This document shows, piece by piece, positions 1 through 6,990 of a DNA stretch of 17,318 nucleotides. The position numbers were made by a program, and so were the translations under genes. This DNA comes from Planctomycetaceae bacterium. Lineage in GTDB: Bacteria; Planctomycetota; Planctomycetia; Pirellulales; JAEUIK01. Within the stretch, counting starts at the first letter, position 1, and every line of letters starts with the position of its first letter. The stretch spans positions 1-17,318 of the forward strand of contig JAEUIK010000007.1 in the NCBI GenBank assembly GCA_016793185.1, read 5' to 3'. The notes beneath the pieces were generated by a model. That model saw nothing but the letters and a program-made list of their open reading frames with translations. It searched no databases and was not told the DNA's origin.

Positions 1-207
1 AAGGAGTTGAGCGAGGAGGCCAAGGTCGCCATCCGCAACGTGCGCCGCGACGGCAACAAGCTGGCCGATACCGAGCAGAAAGACAAAACCCTCACCGAAG
101 ACGATCGCGACCAGGTCAAGGAAGAGATTCAGGAGCTGACCAAGACCTACGAGAACCAGGTCTCTCACCTGGCCGAGGCCAAAGAAGCCGAAGTGATGGA
201 GAATTAG
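1..207 (+). CDS. frr: Ribosome recycling factor, C-terminal part (5' end outside window)
   Basis: The frame is open from the first base and ends with TAG at 205-207, giving the last 68 residues of a protein whose start lies outside the window. It begins with the pattern KELSEEAKVAIRNVRRDGNK, typical of the third helix of ribosome recycling factor, and continues into a long charged helix ending in a Glu-rich tail. The family releases ribosomes from mRNA after termination, acting with EF-G in the cytoplasm. Full-length members are about 185 residues, so roughly the last third is present. No strong terminator follows; a 5-bp GC stem (207-211 with 223-227) has no T-run, so read-through into the next gene 64 bases downstream is possible. 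Recognition of the family is by motif only but is distinctive. Confidence 0.93.
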   Translation, partial: KELSEEAKVAIRNVRRDGNKLADTEQKDKTLTEDDRDQVKEEIQELTKTYENQVSHLAEAKEAEVMEN

Positions 208-271
208 CGCCTTCTTCATGACGGCGCGTTATCAACCAGCGGTTGCACAAGTCTCTCCGGGAGTCCGTTAC

Positions 272-1150
272 ATGGCGCGTCAGTTCCTGGTTCGGTGCAG
301 CGTGGTCGGGGCCTTGCTGCTGACGCTCGTCGCCCCGTCGCCGGCCGACGAAGCGATCAAAAAGTCGGCTGCGCAAGCGCTCGTGACTGCCGACCGGATC
401 CTCGTCATCGCCCATCGCGGCGACAGCAAGGTCGCCCCCGAGAACACGCTGCCGGCCTTTCAGTCGGCGGTCGACGTGGGGAGCGATCTGGTGGAGCTCG
501 ACTATGTGCATACCAAGGACGGCGTGCCGCTGGTGATCCACGACGACACGCTCGATCGCACCACCAACGCCCGGCAGATTTTTGGCGGCGAGAAGATTCC
601 CGTGGCTTCCAAAACGCTTCAGGAACTCGCGCCGCTCGACGCCGGAGAGTGGTTTGGCAAGAACTTCCGCGGCACGCGCCTCCCCACGCTCGACCAGTCG
701 CTCGACGTCATTCAGCGCGGCTCGGTCACCCTGATCGAACGGAAGAAGGGGGACGCCAAGACCTGCTACGAACTGCTGCGGAGCAAGGACCTGCTGGATG
801 AGGTTGTCGTCCAGGCCTTCGATTGGGATTTCCTGGCCGACTTCCACCAGTTGGCCCCGCATGTCGCGCTCGGAGCGCTCGGGCACGACGAGCTGACCGA
901 CGCCAAGATCGCCGCCGTCAAGCGGACCGGCGCGACCGTCGTGGGCTGGCAACAGGACCAACTCGACCAGGCCGGCGTCAACAAGCTGCACGACGCCGGC
1001 TACCGCGTTTGGGCCTGGACCGTCGACAACCTGGGGCGCGCCGACGAACTGGCCGACATGGGGGTCAACGGGATCATCACGAACATCCCCAAGCAGGTCA
1101 AAGCCCTCGATTTGGCCTACGAAAAGAAGGCCGCCGCGGTCGCCGAGTGA
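272..1150 (+). CDS. Exported glycerophosphodiester phosphodiesterase (GDPD family)
   Basis: This 292-residue protein should hydrolyse glycerophosphodiesters to glycerol 3-phosphate and an alcohol. From the ATG at 272, preceded by GGGAG at 259-263, it starts with a signal peptide (hydrophobic core about residues 6-21, likely cleavage near Ala22-Asp26), so it acts outside the cytoplasm. The GDPD barrel signatures are all visible: catalytic HRG (48-50), ENT (57-59), the metal pair E75/D77 in VELDYVHTKDG, and the second catalytic His90 in VIHDDTLDRTTN. Late strands carry the expected AFDWDFL, VVGWQQ, VWAWTVDN and GVNGIITN patterns. The upstream ATG at 218 in the same frame is less likely because it would place 18 polar residues before the signal peptide and lacks a good ribosome binding site. 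The gene is convergent with the phosphofructokinase gene, 37 bases away. Substrate head group cannot be told from sequence. Confidence 0.93.
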   Translation: MARQFLVRCSVVGALLLTLVAPSPADEAIKKSAAQALVTADRILVIAHRGDSKVAPENTLPAFQSAVDVGSDLVELDYVHTKDGVPLVIHDDTLDRTTNARQIFGGEKIPVASKTLQELAPLDAGEWFGKNFRGTRLPTLDQSLDVIQRGSVTLIERKKGDAKTCYELLRSKDLLDEVVVQAFDWDFLADFHQLAPHVALGALGHDELTDAKIAAVKRTGATVVGWQQDQLDQAGVNKLHDAGYRVWAWTVDNLGRADELADMGVNGIITNIPKQVKALDLAYEKKAAAVAE

Positions 1151-1187
1151 GTTGCGCTCGGGCGATTTCGCTGTTCCAACCGCGTCG

Positions 1188-2324
1188 CTATTCGGAGGGC
1201 GCCGACGCGCGCTGGAACGGGCTTTCCGTCGGAGCGCGGTCGCCAAAGCTCACCCCTAACGCGCGCGCCGCGTGCACCGCCGAGCAGTGCGGTGACACGG
1301 TCGAGATCTGCCGCACGGCCTCGGTGATCGGCACACTGTCGATCTCCGGGGGATGGTAACAGACCATCTCGCCGAAGCGTTCATGGTGCACGAGCCGCAT
1401 CGCGTGGGCGCCAAACTGCGTGGCCAGCACCCGGTCGAAGGTCGTCGGGGGCCCGCCGCGCTGCAGATGGCCGAGGACGACGCAGCGCGTTTCGCGTTTC
1501 AGGCGTTTGCCGATCTCATCCGAAACGAACTGTCCGATCCCGCCGAGCCGCGCGTGCCGCCCCCCTTCGGCCGGGGCGCAGGTCACGATCTCCCCCGACG
1601 GCAGCTTGGCTCCCTCGGCCACGACAACCAGCGTGAAGCGTTTGCCATGGGTTTCGCGGTCGAGGATCTTTTCGCACACGTGCTCGAAGGTCCAGGGGAT
1701 CTCGGGAATCAGAATCACGTCGCCGCCGCCGGCGATGCCGGCGTACAGGGCGATCCAGCCCGAGTTGCGCCCCATCACTTCGAGCACCATGATTCGTTCG
1801 TGGCTGGCGGCGGTGGTGTGCAGGCGGTCGAGCGCGTCGGTCGCGCAGGCGACGGCGCTATCGAAGCCGAAGGTAAAGACGGTGGCCGAGAGGTCGTTGT
1901 CGATGGTCTTGGGAACGCCGACGACCGGAATGCCCGCCTCGTGGAATTCCTGGGCGATTGCCAGCGAGCCGTCGCCGCCGATGCAGATCAGGCCGGTAAG
2001 GCCGAGTTGCTCGACGGTCAGGCGGGCTCCATCGATGAGCTCGGGGTCGAGCATCGGCTCGCCGTCGGTGCCGCGCACGATCGTGAACCGTCCTCGATTG
2101 GTCGAGCCGAGGATGGTTCCCCCCTGGTTGAGAATGCCGTTGGTGCTTTGTTGCGTGAGGGGAACGTAGCTGACGGGGTCGACGAGCCCTTCGTAGCCGC
2201 GGAGGAACCCGACGCAATCGTAGCCGAGCTGGGCGGCGCTCTTGTAAACGCCGCGGATGACCGCGTTCAGGCCGGGAGCGTCGCCGCCGCTGGTCAACAC
2301 TCCGACCCGTCGTTTTGCCGTCAT
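1188..2324 (-). CDS. pfkA: 6-phosphofructokinase (group III-like, mixed ATP/PPi signature)
   Basis: This 378-residue cytoplasmic enzyme phosphorylates fructose 6-phosphate at C1 in glycolysis. Signatures in order are TSGGDAPGLNA (11-21, phosphate-donor loop), GGDGS (116-120), PKTIDND (138-144, with the catalytic base Asp142), and MGRNSGW (184-190, sugar-phosphate binding). Gly119 occupies the E. coli PfkA Gly104 position, associated with ATP use. Lys139 occupies position 124, where Lys is usual in PPi-dependent enzymes but is also found in actinobacterial group III ATP enzymes. ATP is therefore the better guess, but the donor is not settled. The ATG at 2324 was chosen because the family N-terminus (VGVLTSGGD) begins a few residues later and AAGGTGG lies 7-8 bases upstream; the frame stays open for 138 codons further upstream but that stretch has no family similarity. 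It is divergent from the SGNH hydrolase gene. Confidence 0.95.
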   Translation of the reverse strand: MTAKRRVGVLTSGGDAPGLNAVIRGVYKSAAQLGYDCVGFLRGYEGLVDPVSYVPLTQQSTNGILNQGGTILGSTNRGRFTIVRGTDGEPMLDPELIDGARLTVEQLGLTGLICIGGDGSLAIAQEFHEAGIPVVGVPKTIDNDLSATVFTFGFDSAVACATDALDRLHTTAASHERIMVLEVMGRNSGWIALYAGIAGGGDVILIPEIPWTFEHVCEKILDRETHGKRFTLVVVAEGAKLPSGEIVTCAPAEGGRHARLGGIGQFVSDEIGKRLKRETRCVVLGHLQRGGPPTTFDRVLATQFGAHAMRLVHHERFGEMVCYHPPEIDSVPITEAVRQISTVSPHCSAVHAARALGVSFGDRAPTESPFQRASAPSE

Positions 2325-2520
2325 GCGGCCACCTTGGCGTTGTGAAGGGGGGCGTCTCCCTCGGTTTGTAGCTCGCGCCGCCGAGGTTGTCCAGGCAGGT
2401 CGCGGCAGGGCACGAAGTGCTTTTCTCCGGCAGGGTGGCGCTCTATCCTGGGGCTCGCGCCCGACCGGCGCGCACCGTGAACGACCACTGGACCGAACTG
2501 TACTTCGTGGGGATTTTTGC

Positions 2521-3243
2521 ATGTTGCTGCCGCACCGCTTGTTCGCCCTCCCCTTGACCATCACGCTCACGCTCTCGACCGCGGCCCTGGCCGCCATGGC
2601 CCCCAACTCCGCTACCACGCCCGTCCCCCGCGACGGCAATTGGCTGAAGCTGCACGAATCGTTCAACGAACGGGCGAAGCAGGGGGACATCGAGCTGGTC
2701 TTTCTGGGCGATTCGATCACCCAGGGTTGGGGCAACAACGCGGTCTGGAAGAAGCACTATGGCCCGCGCAAGGCGTTCAACATCGGCATCGGCGGCGACC
2801 GCACGCAGCACGTCCTCTGGCGGCTCGACCACGGCAACGTCGATGGGCTGAAGCCCAAGCTCGTGGTGCTGATGATCGGGACCAACAACTCCAACGGCAG
2901 CGACAACACCGCCGAAGAGATTGGCGAAGGGATTAAGGCCATCGTCGCCAAGCTGCGCGAGAAGCTGCCCGAGTCGAAGATCCTGCTGCTGGCGATCTTC
3001 CCGCGCGGCGAGAAACCGAATCCACAGCGCGAGAAGAACGCCAAGGCCAGCGAGATCGCCAGCCAGGTGGCCGACGGCAAGATGGTCTACTTCCTCGACA
3101 TTGGGCCGAAGTTCTTGACCGAGGACGGAACGCTCGCCAAGGAGATCATGCCCGACTACCTGCACCTCAGCCCCCGGGGCTACCAGATTTGGGCCGATTC
3201 GATCGAGGACAAAGTGAGCGAGCTGCTGGGAGAGAAGCAGTAG
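2521..3243 (+). CDS. Secreted SGNH/GDSL hydrolase (PAF acetylhydrolase-like esterase)
   Basis: The 240-residue product has a signal peptide (hydrophobic core about 6-24, AxA-type site near ALAAM at 22-26) and is probably periplasmic or secreted. All SGNH blocks are present: GDSIT (63-67) with nucleophile Ser65; the block II glycine in IGIGGDRTQ (88-95); GTNN (120-123) with the oxyanion Asn; and the DYLH block (212-215) carrying catalytic Asp212 and His215. The order and the LVVLMIGTNN context resemble the platelet-activating-factor acetylhydrolase subunit-like branch, whose planctomycete members are often carbohydrate esterases; a deacetylase role on sugars is therefore possible but not shown. 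GGGGA at 2509-2513 sits 7 bases before the ATG. Much longer in-frame upstream sequence lacks any signal or domain. A T-rich hairpin at 3329-3356 may end the transcript. Family call is firm, substrate unknown. Confidence 0.93.
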   Translation: MLLPHRLFALPLTITLTLSTAALAAMAPNSATTPVPRDGNWLKLHESFNERAKQGDIELVFLGDSITQGWGNNAVWKKHYGPRKAFNIGIGGDRTQHVLWRLDHGNVDGLKPKLVVLMIGTNNSNGSDNTAEEIGEGIKAIVAKLREKLPESKILLLAIFPRGEKPNPQREKNAKASEIASQVADGKMVYFLDIGPKFLTEDGTLAKEIMPDYLHLSPRGYQIWADSIEDKVSELLGEKQ

Positions 3244-3289
3244 CCTCGATTCAGTCCGCGTAATCCGAAGTGATCAACCGGCCCAAGTT

Positions 3290-3309
3290 CCAGGCAGTAC
3301 GCTGCCTGG
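3290..3309 (+). repeat. Palindromic hairpin, repeat family copy A
   Basis: A perfect 8-bp stem (3290-3297 with 3302-3309) closes a TACG tetraloop. Its sequence differs from copy C at 12611-12632 by one base in each arm (G to C in the left arm, C to G in the right arm), which keeps the pairing. There is no T-run directly after it, so on its own it is not a standard terminator. Confidence 0.6.
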
Positions 3310-3328
3310 GTCTGGTCGTGAAGAGCCC

Positions 3329-3356
3329 AGGGAGCGCACTCCCTATAGGTTTTTTT
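3329..3356 (+). terminator. Probable intrinsic terminator of the SGNH hydrolase gene; repeat family copy B
   Basis: A 6-bp stem AGGGAG/CTCCCT (3329-3334 with 3339-3344, loop CGCA) is followed five bases later by seven Ts (3350-3356). The wider stretch from 3326 resembles the terminator at 12611-12639, but the right arm has drifted after CTCCCT, so the stem is shorter and the T-run is offset. A second small hairpin (3356-3361 with 3365-3370) follows. It lies between the plus-strand SGNH gene and the convergent epimerase gene. Confidence 0.55.
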
Positions 3357-3376
3357 CGCGCAATGCGCGAAGAACC

Positions 3377-4345
3377 CTACGCGGGGGGGATTTGACCCGA
3401 CTTGCGCAGCCAGGTGACGTAGTCGCGGATCCCGTCGGCAAACTCCACGCGCGGATGGTACCCGAGCAAGCGTTCGGCCTTCGATAGTTCGGCGTAAGTG
3501 AGGGGCATGTCCTCGGCCTTGGCGGGCAGGTAGTCGATGTGCGCGGGGCGGCCGATCGCCCGTGCGAGTGCGTCGATCACCTCGCGCATCACGATTGGCT
3601 GGTTGTGCCCCAGGTTGATCGCCTCGCCGGCGCAGGCCGGAGCCGTGAGCGCCGCCAGCAGGGCCGCACAAATGTCGCTGACGTGCGTGAAGTCGCGGAG
3701 ATAGGACCCGTCGCCAAACAGCGGAACGGGCTCGCCGTGGGCGATTTTCTGCGCGAAGATCGCCACTGCCAGGTCCGGCCGGAGACGCTCGCCGTAGACG
3801 CTGAAGGGGCGCAGGCAAACCACGGGCACCTGGTGCAAGTCGTGGTAGGTGAGCCCCAGCAGTTCGGCCGCGCGCTTCGTGACCCCATAGGGGCTGCGGG
3901 GAATGCCGAGCGGTGCATCCTCGACGAACGGGCCGACGGCGCCCCGCCCGTAGACCGTCGACGAGCTGACCAGCAGAAATCGCTCGACCGAGTGCGTCCG
4001 CGCTGCTTCGAGCAGGGCGAGCGTTCCCCCCACATTCGTGCGCTCGTAAATCGCGGGGTTTTGCACGCTGGGACGAACTCCCGCGTAGGCGGCCAGGTGC
4101 ACGACATGCGTGAACCGCTCGGCGGCGAACAGCCCCTGCATCGCCGCGGCGTCGCAAATATCCAGCTCGCACAACTGCACGCGATCGTTGTCGGCATGGC
4201 GCGCGGCGTTGGCCCGCTTGAGTGCCGGATCGTAGTAGTCGTTGAAATTGTCGACGCAGACGATCCGGGAGTCGGTCGCGGCCAGCAGGCGGTCGATCGC
4301 GTGGCTGCCGATGAAGCCAGCGCCACCGGTGACGAGAATGTTCAT
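3377..4345 (-). CDS. NAD-dependent epimerase, UDP-glucuronate 4-epimerase-like
   Basis: This 322-residue short-chain dehydrogenase/reductase of the extended (nucleotide-sugar epimerase) class has the NAD-binding loop GGAGFIG (7-13), an adenine-ribose contact region VDNFNDYYDP (31-40), HLAAYAGVR (83-91), SSSTVYG (127-133) and the catalytic YxxxK pair Tyr153/Lys157. VDNFNDYYDP together with AAYAGVRPSVQNP is the pattern I associate with UDP-glucuronate 4-epimerases, which make UDP-galacturonate for surface polysaccharides; UDP-glucose 4-epimerase or a dTDP-sugar enzyme remain alternatives. The ATG at 4345 begins right at the first beta strand, as usual in the family. It follows the glycosyltransferase gene by 70 bases on the same strand, so the two probably form an operon that builds or lipid-links a sugar for the cell surface. 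Family call firm, exact substrate moderate. Confidence 0.9.
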   Translation of the reverse strand: MNILVTGGAGFIGSHAIDRLLAATDSRIVCVDNFNDYYDPALKRANAARHADNDRVQLCELDICDAAAMQGLFAAERFTHVVHLAAYAGVRPSVQNPAIYERTNVGGTLALLEAARTHSVERFLLVSSSTVYGRGAVGPFVEDAPLGIPRSPYGVTKRAAELLGLTYHDLHQVPVVCLRPFSVYGERLRPDLAVAIFAQKIAHGEPVPLFGDGSYLRDFTHVSDICAALLAALTAPACAGEAINLGHNQPIVMREVIDALARAIGRPAHIDYLPAKAEDMPLTYAELSKAERLLGYHPRVEFADGIRDYVTWLRKSGQIPPA

Positions 4346-4415
4346 GTCCGAAGCGAGCTCAGTGCGGCGCGAGGTGCCCAGGCGCGAGTGCGGGGCGATT
4401 CACCCATGATAGCCG

Positions 4416-5165
4416 CTACCGCCCCAGGACGTTACGGACTCCCAGCCCAAACAGGCGGGTAATGCTCGAAACGGCCTCGCGGGCCCCGATTTTCGACTGG
4501 CCGCGGACGCGATCGACAAACGTGATCGGCACCTCGGCAAACCGACAGCCGAGCCGCTTCAGGTGCCAGAGCACCTCTTCCTGAAACGAATAGCCGCGCG
4601 AGCGGATCGCGTCGAAATCGAGTTGGGCCAAGAGCGACGTCCGATAGCAGCGGAAGGCGCCGCTGCAGTCGTGCGGGGCCAGTCCCAGCAGTCCGCGGGC
4701 GTAAGAGTTCACCGCCCGGCTCATCAGGCGCCGCCGCCAGGGCCACCCTTCGACGCCCCCTCCAGGGATGTAGCGCGAGCCGATCGCGCAGCCGACCTCT
4801 TGGCCGTCGATTTTCTGGTCCATCGCCGCCAGCAGCGCGGGCAAGTAGCGCGGCGGATGACTGAAATCGGCATCCAGGTTGGCCATCTGCTGGTAGCTGT
4901 GCTCGATGGCGTACCGCATGGCCGCGATGGTGGCCGTCCCCAAGCCCAACTTTCCCTGGCGGTGCAGGCAGCGGATGCGCGGGTCGCGCTTGCCCGCCTC
5001 GTCGCACCACTGGCCCGTTCCGTCCGGGGAGTTGTCGTCGATCACCAGCAGGTCAGCCTCCGGCACGTACCGAAAAATCTCCTCCACTAGGGGTGGGAGA
5101 TTCTCGATTTCGTTGTAGGTTGCCAAGGTGATCAGCGTCTTGGCGTGGGTCGGAGGAGCGGCCAT
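4416..5165 (-). CDS. GT2 family glycosyltransferase, polyprenol-phosphate mannosyltransferase-like
   Basis: This 249-residue protein matches the catalytic domain of dolichol/polyprenol-phosphate mannosyl- or glucosyltransferases. It transfers a sugar from a nucleotide donor to a polyprenyl phosphate on the cytoplasmic face of the membrane. Visible motifs are LATYNEIENL (14-23), VIDDNSPDGTG (41-51), KLGLGTA (72-78), the metal-binding DAD (98-100) in NLDADFSHPP, GSRYIPGG, DCSGAFRCY and the late FxEE-like QEEVLWHLKR. The length is that of the single-domain type: there is no C-terminal membrane domain, so membrane association would be peripheral. The ATG at 5165 is close to the first core strand (TLITLATYNE). 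It precedes the epimerase gene on the same strand, which suggests a shared pathway for glycolipid or polysaccharide synthesis. Sugar and acceptor are inferred only. Confidence 0.9.
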   Translation of the reverse strand: MAAPPTHAKTLITLATYNEIENLPPLVEEIFRYVPEADLLVIDDNSPDGTGQWCDEAGKRDPRIRCLHRQGKLGLGTATIAAMRYAIEHSYQQMANLDADFSHPPRYLPALLAAMDQKIDGQEVGCAIGSRYIPGGGVEGWPWRRRLMSRAVNSYARGLLGLAPHDCSGAFRCYRTSLLAQLDFDAIRSRGYSFQEEVLWHLKRLGCRFAEVPITFVDRVRGQSKIGAREAVSSITRLFGLGVRNVLGR

Positions 5166-5498
5166 GCAGAGTGCCTAAGGTGCGGGTGGGAAGGGGGCCA
5201 GGGCGCATCCGAGCGGCAGTGGGCCCCCGGCGGCGAAGTCTAGCACAACCCGGTCCGCGGGGAACGGCCGGTTTTCGCGGGCAAATCCCCCCTCCGGTGA
5301 GATTGCCGGCCCGCCGAGGTGTCCAGCCCGACGATGGGGACGAAGGCCTTCCTCGGCAGCACGAGATTTCGGCGGGCTGCGGAGGCTCAGAGCAGAATTC
5401 ATCCGGATCTCACGCCGTTCGCCCTCGGGCTGCGCAAGCGGGGCGGATATACTTGGAGACGATCCCGCCCGACCCCGCCAGCCTCTCCCCCCGCGGCA
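5166..5498. other. Intergenic region between divergent glycosyltransferase and MFS genes
   Basis: No gene is supported here. The plus frame leading into the MFS gene is open from 5319, but the encoded 60 residues are Arg/Pro-rich and carry no domain. The stretch holds a 9-bp inverted repeat (5309-5317 with 5369-5377, arms 51 bases apart) and a TATACT hexamer at 5448-5453 that could be a -10 element for the MFS gene. Promoters for both divergent units are expected here. Confidence 0.5.
5448..5453 (+). promoter_or_regulatory. Candidate -10 hexamer for the MFS gene
   Basis: TATACT differs from the sigma-70 consensus TATAAT at one base and lies 45 bases before the chosen ATG at 5499. I see no convincing -35 hexamer at the usual distance, so this is weak evidence. 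Confidence 0.25.
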
Positions 5499-6905
5499 AT
5501 GATTTCAACGAGCAACCCGAATCCCTATTCCCCGGCCACCCCGCCATCGGGACCGGTCGCCGCGCCCGCGCGCGACACAACGGGATCGGGCGCCTACACC
5601 GGACCCTTTTGGCTCACTTATTGTGCCAATCTGGCCCTGATGATGGCCATCGCGCTGCTCTATCGCTACGCCGACTTCGTCAAGTTTCTGGGCGGGGGCG
5701 AGTTGCTGCTCGGGTGGATCGTGGGACTGGGCATGGTCGGCAGCCTCGCCATGCGCCTCGTCCAGGGAGTCGGCATCGACGTCTACGGCGTCCGCCGCAT
5801 CTGGCTCATCTCGATCCTCGGCTTCATTCTCGCCTGCTTGGGACATCTGCTCGTGCAGCGGCCCGATGGCCCCGCGATCTTTCTGCTCCGCGTGTTGTAC
5901 AACTCGAGCGTGGCGGGCTTCTTCGGGGCCTCGATTACGTTCATTTCGCGCCGGGCTCCGTTGAATCGTATCGCCGAGGTGGTGGGGACCCTCGGCACTT
6001 CCGGGTTTGTCGGGATGGTCACCGGCACCATGCTGGGAGACGCCCTGTTCGGCACCGATGCACCCTCGCTCGAAGAGCTGCACCGGATGTTCCTGGCGGC
6101 AGCCGGCCTTGGGGGCCTCTCGCTCCTATTGTCGTTCTGGGCCACGCGCGGACAGGTCGCGCCGCAGCGCCGGAAGCAGCCCCCCCTGTTCTGGCTGTTG
6201 CGCCGTTACCACCCCGGTCCGGTGCTCGCCACGGGCGTTGCCATGGGCTTTGGCCTGGGCTTGCCGACCGTCTTTCTCCGTCCCTACACCGAAGATCTTG
6301 GCATCCCGCGCATGGCCGTCTTTTTCGCGGTCTACACGAGCTTTGCCTTCGTCGCCCGCATGACGACGCGGCAATGGCCGAGCTTATTTGGCGTGCGGCC
6401 GATGATCCTCGTCGGACTGGCGAGCATGGTCTTAAGCATGCTGCTCTATCTGCCGGTCCGCACCGAATGGGGGCTGGTCTGGCCGGCGTTATTTCTCGGC
6501 GGCGCGCACGCCCTGTTGTTTCCGGCCGTCGTCGCGGGGGGGACCGCCAGTTTTCCCACGCGCTATCGGGGGCTCGGGACGACCCTGATCCTGGCGATGC
6601 TCGACCTGGGAACGCTGTTCGGTTATCCGCTGGTGGGGGCGATCTTGTACCTCGCCGACCAGGCGGGACTGCCCAAATACCCGGCAATGTTCGTGATCGT
6701 GTCGGCGCTACTCGCGGTCGTCAGCTTGTATTACGTATGGGGGAGCCGCGGCGCCGCGCGCGCGACACCGCTGCGGGCTCGTCCCGGTCGACAGCCTCCA
6801 GCCGGCCAGCCGGATACCGCCGAGCTGATTCAGGTCGCCGCGCGACACGGTCTCACCGACGCCCGCGGCGTGACACGCTCACCGCTGGACGTCCACCGAA
6901 ACTGA
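5499..6905 (+). CDS. MFS-type membrane transporter
   Basis: The 468-residue product is a polytopic inner-membrane protein with about twelve hydrophobic segments in two halves, from roughly residue 37 to 415. The first loop carries QGVGIDVYGVRR (89-100), which fits MFS motif A (D-x-x-G-R-R) between the second and third helices. A basic central loop near SFWATRGQVAPQRRKQPP separates the halves. The N-terminal 36 residues are Pro/Ser/Thr-rich and the C-terminal 50 or so are polar with many Arg and Pro, so both ends should be cytosolic. ATG 5499 was chosen because the open frame upstream is low-complexity and Arg-rich; there is no clear ribosome binding site at it, so the start is the least certain part. 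The substrate cannot be named. Its divergent neighbours make surface glycans, but a link is only positional. It is convergent with the ATPase gene. Confidence 0.85.
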   Translation: MISTSNPNPYSPATPPSGPVAAPARDTTGSGAYTGPFWLTYCANLALMMAIALLYRYADFVKFLGGGELLLGWIVGLGMVGSLAMRLVQGVGIDVYGVRRIWLISILGFILACLGHLLVQRPDGPAIFLLRVLYNSSVAGFFGASITFISRRAPLNRIAEVVGTLGTSGFVGMVTGTMLGDALFGTDAPSLEELHRMFLAAAGLGGLSLLLSFWATRGQVAPQRRKQPPLFWLLRRYHPGPVLATGVAMGFGLGLPTVFLRPYTEDLGIPRMAVFFAVYTSFAFVARMTTRQWPSLFGVRPMILVGLASMVLSMLLYLPVRTEWGLVWPALFLGGAHALLFPAVVAGGTASFPTRYRGLGTTLILAMLDLGTLFGYPLVGAILYLADQAGLPKYPAMFVIVSALLAVVSLYYVWGSRGAARATPLRARPGRQPPAGQPDTAELIQVAARHGLTDARGVTRSPLDVHRN

Positions 6906-6990
6906 CGCGCGGTTGCGCGACAGTACCACGACAGGGGCGCGACAGCGGAGTTGCCTGGGACGGCCGGTTGCGCGGCGAGGCCGCCTCGAG

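Noticed and set aside
218..271. Longer glycerophosphodiesterase starting at ATG 218
   Set aside because: It would place 18 polar residues before the signal peptide, while ATG 272 has GGGAG at the right distance.
116..1246. Long open frames opposite or offset to strong genes (for example 116-1246 minus, 1353-2345 plus, 2443-3165 minus, 3539-4462 plus, 6913-8196 plus, 9799-10923 minus, 11045-12037 minus)
   Set aside because: They arise from high GC at third codon positions, overlap genes with complete catalytic motifs, and carry no recognisable domain.
3356..3370. Hairpin TCGCGC/GCGCGA as a terminator for the minus-strand epimerase gene
   Set aside because: On the minus strand the hairpin is followed by an A-run, not a T-run, so it cannot act as an intrinsic terminator in that direction.
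5309..5377. 9-bp inverted repeat (GCCCGCCGA/TCGGCGGGC) as an operator or insertion-sequence end
   Set aside because: The arms are 51 bases apart with no transposase, target duplication or second copy, and such repeats are expected by chance in GC-rich sequence.
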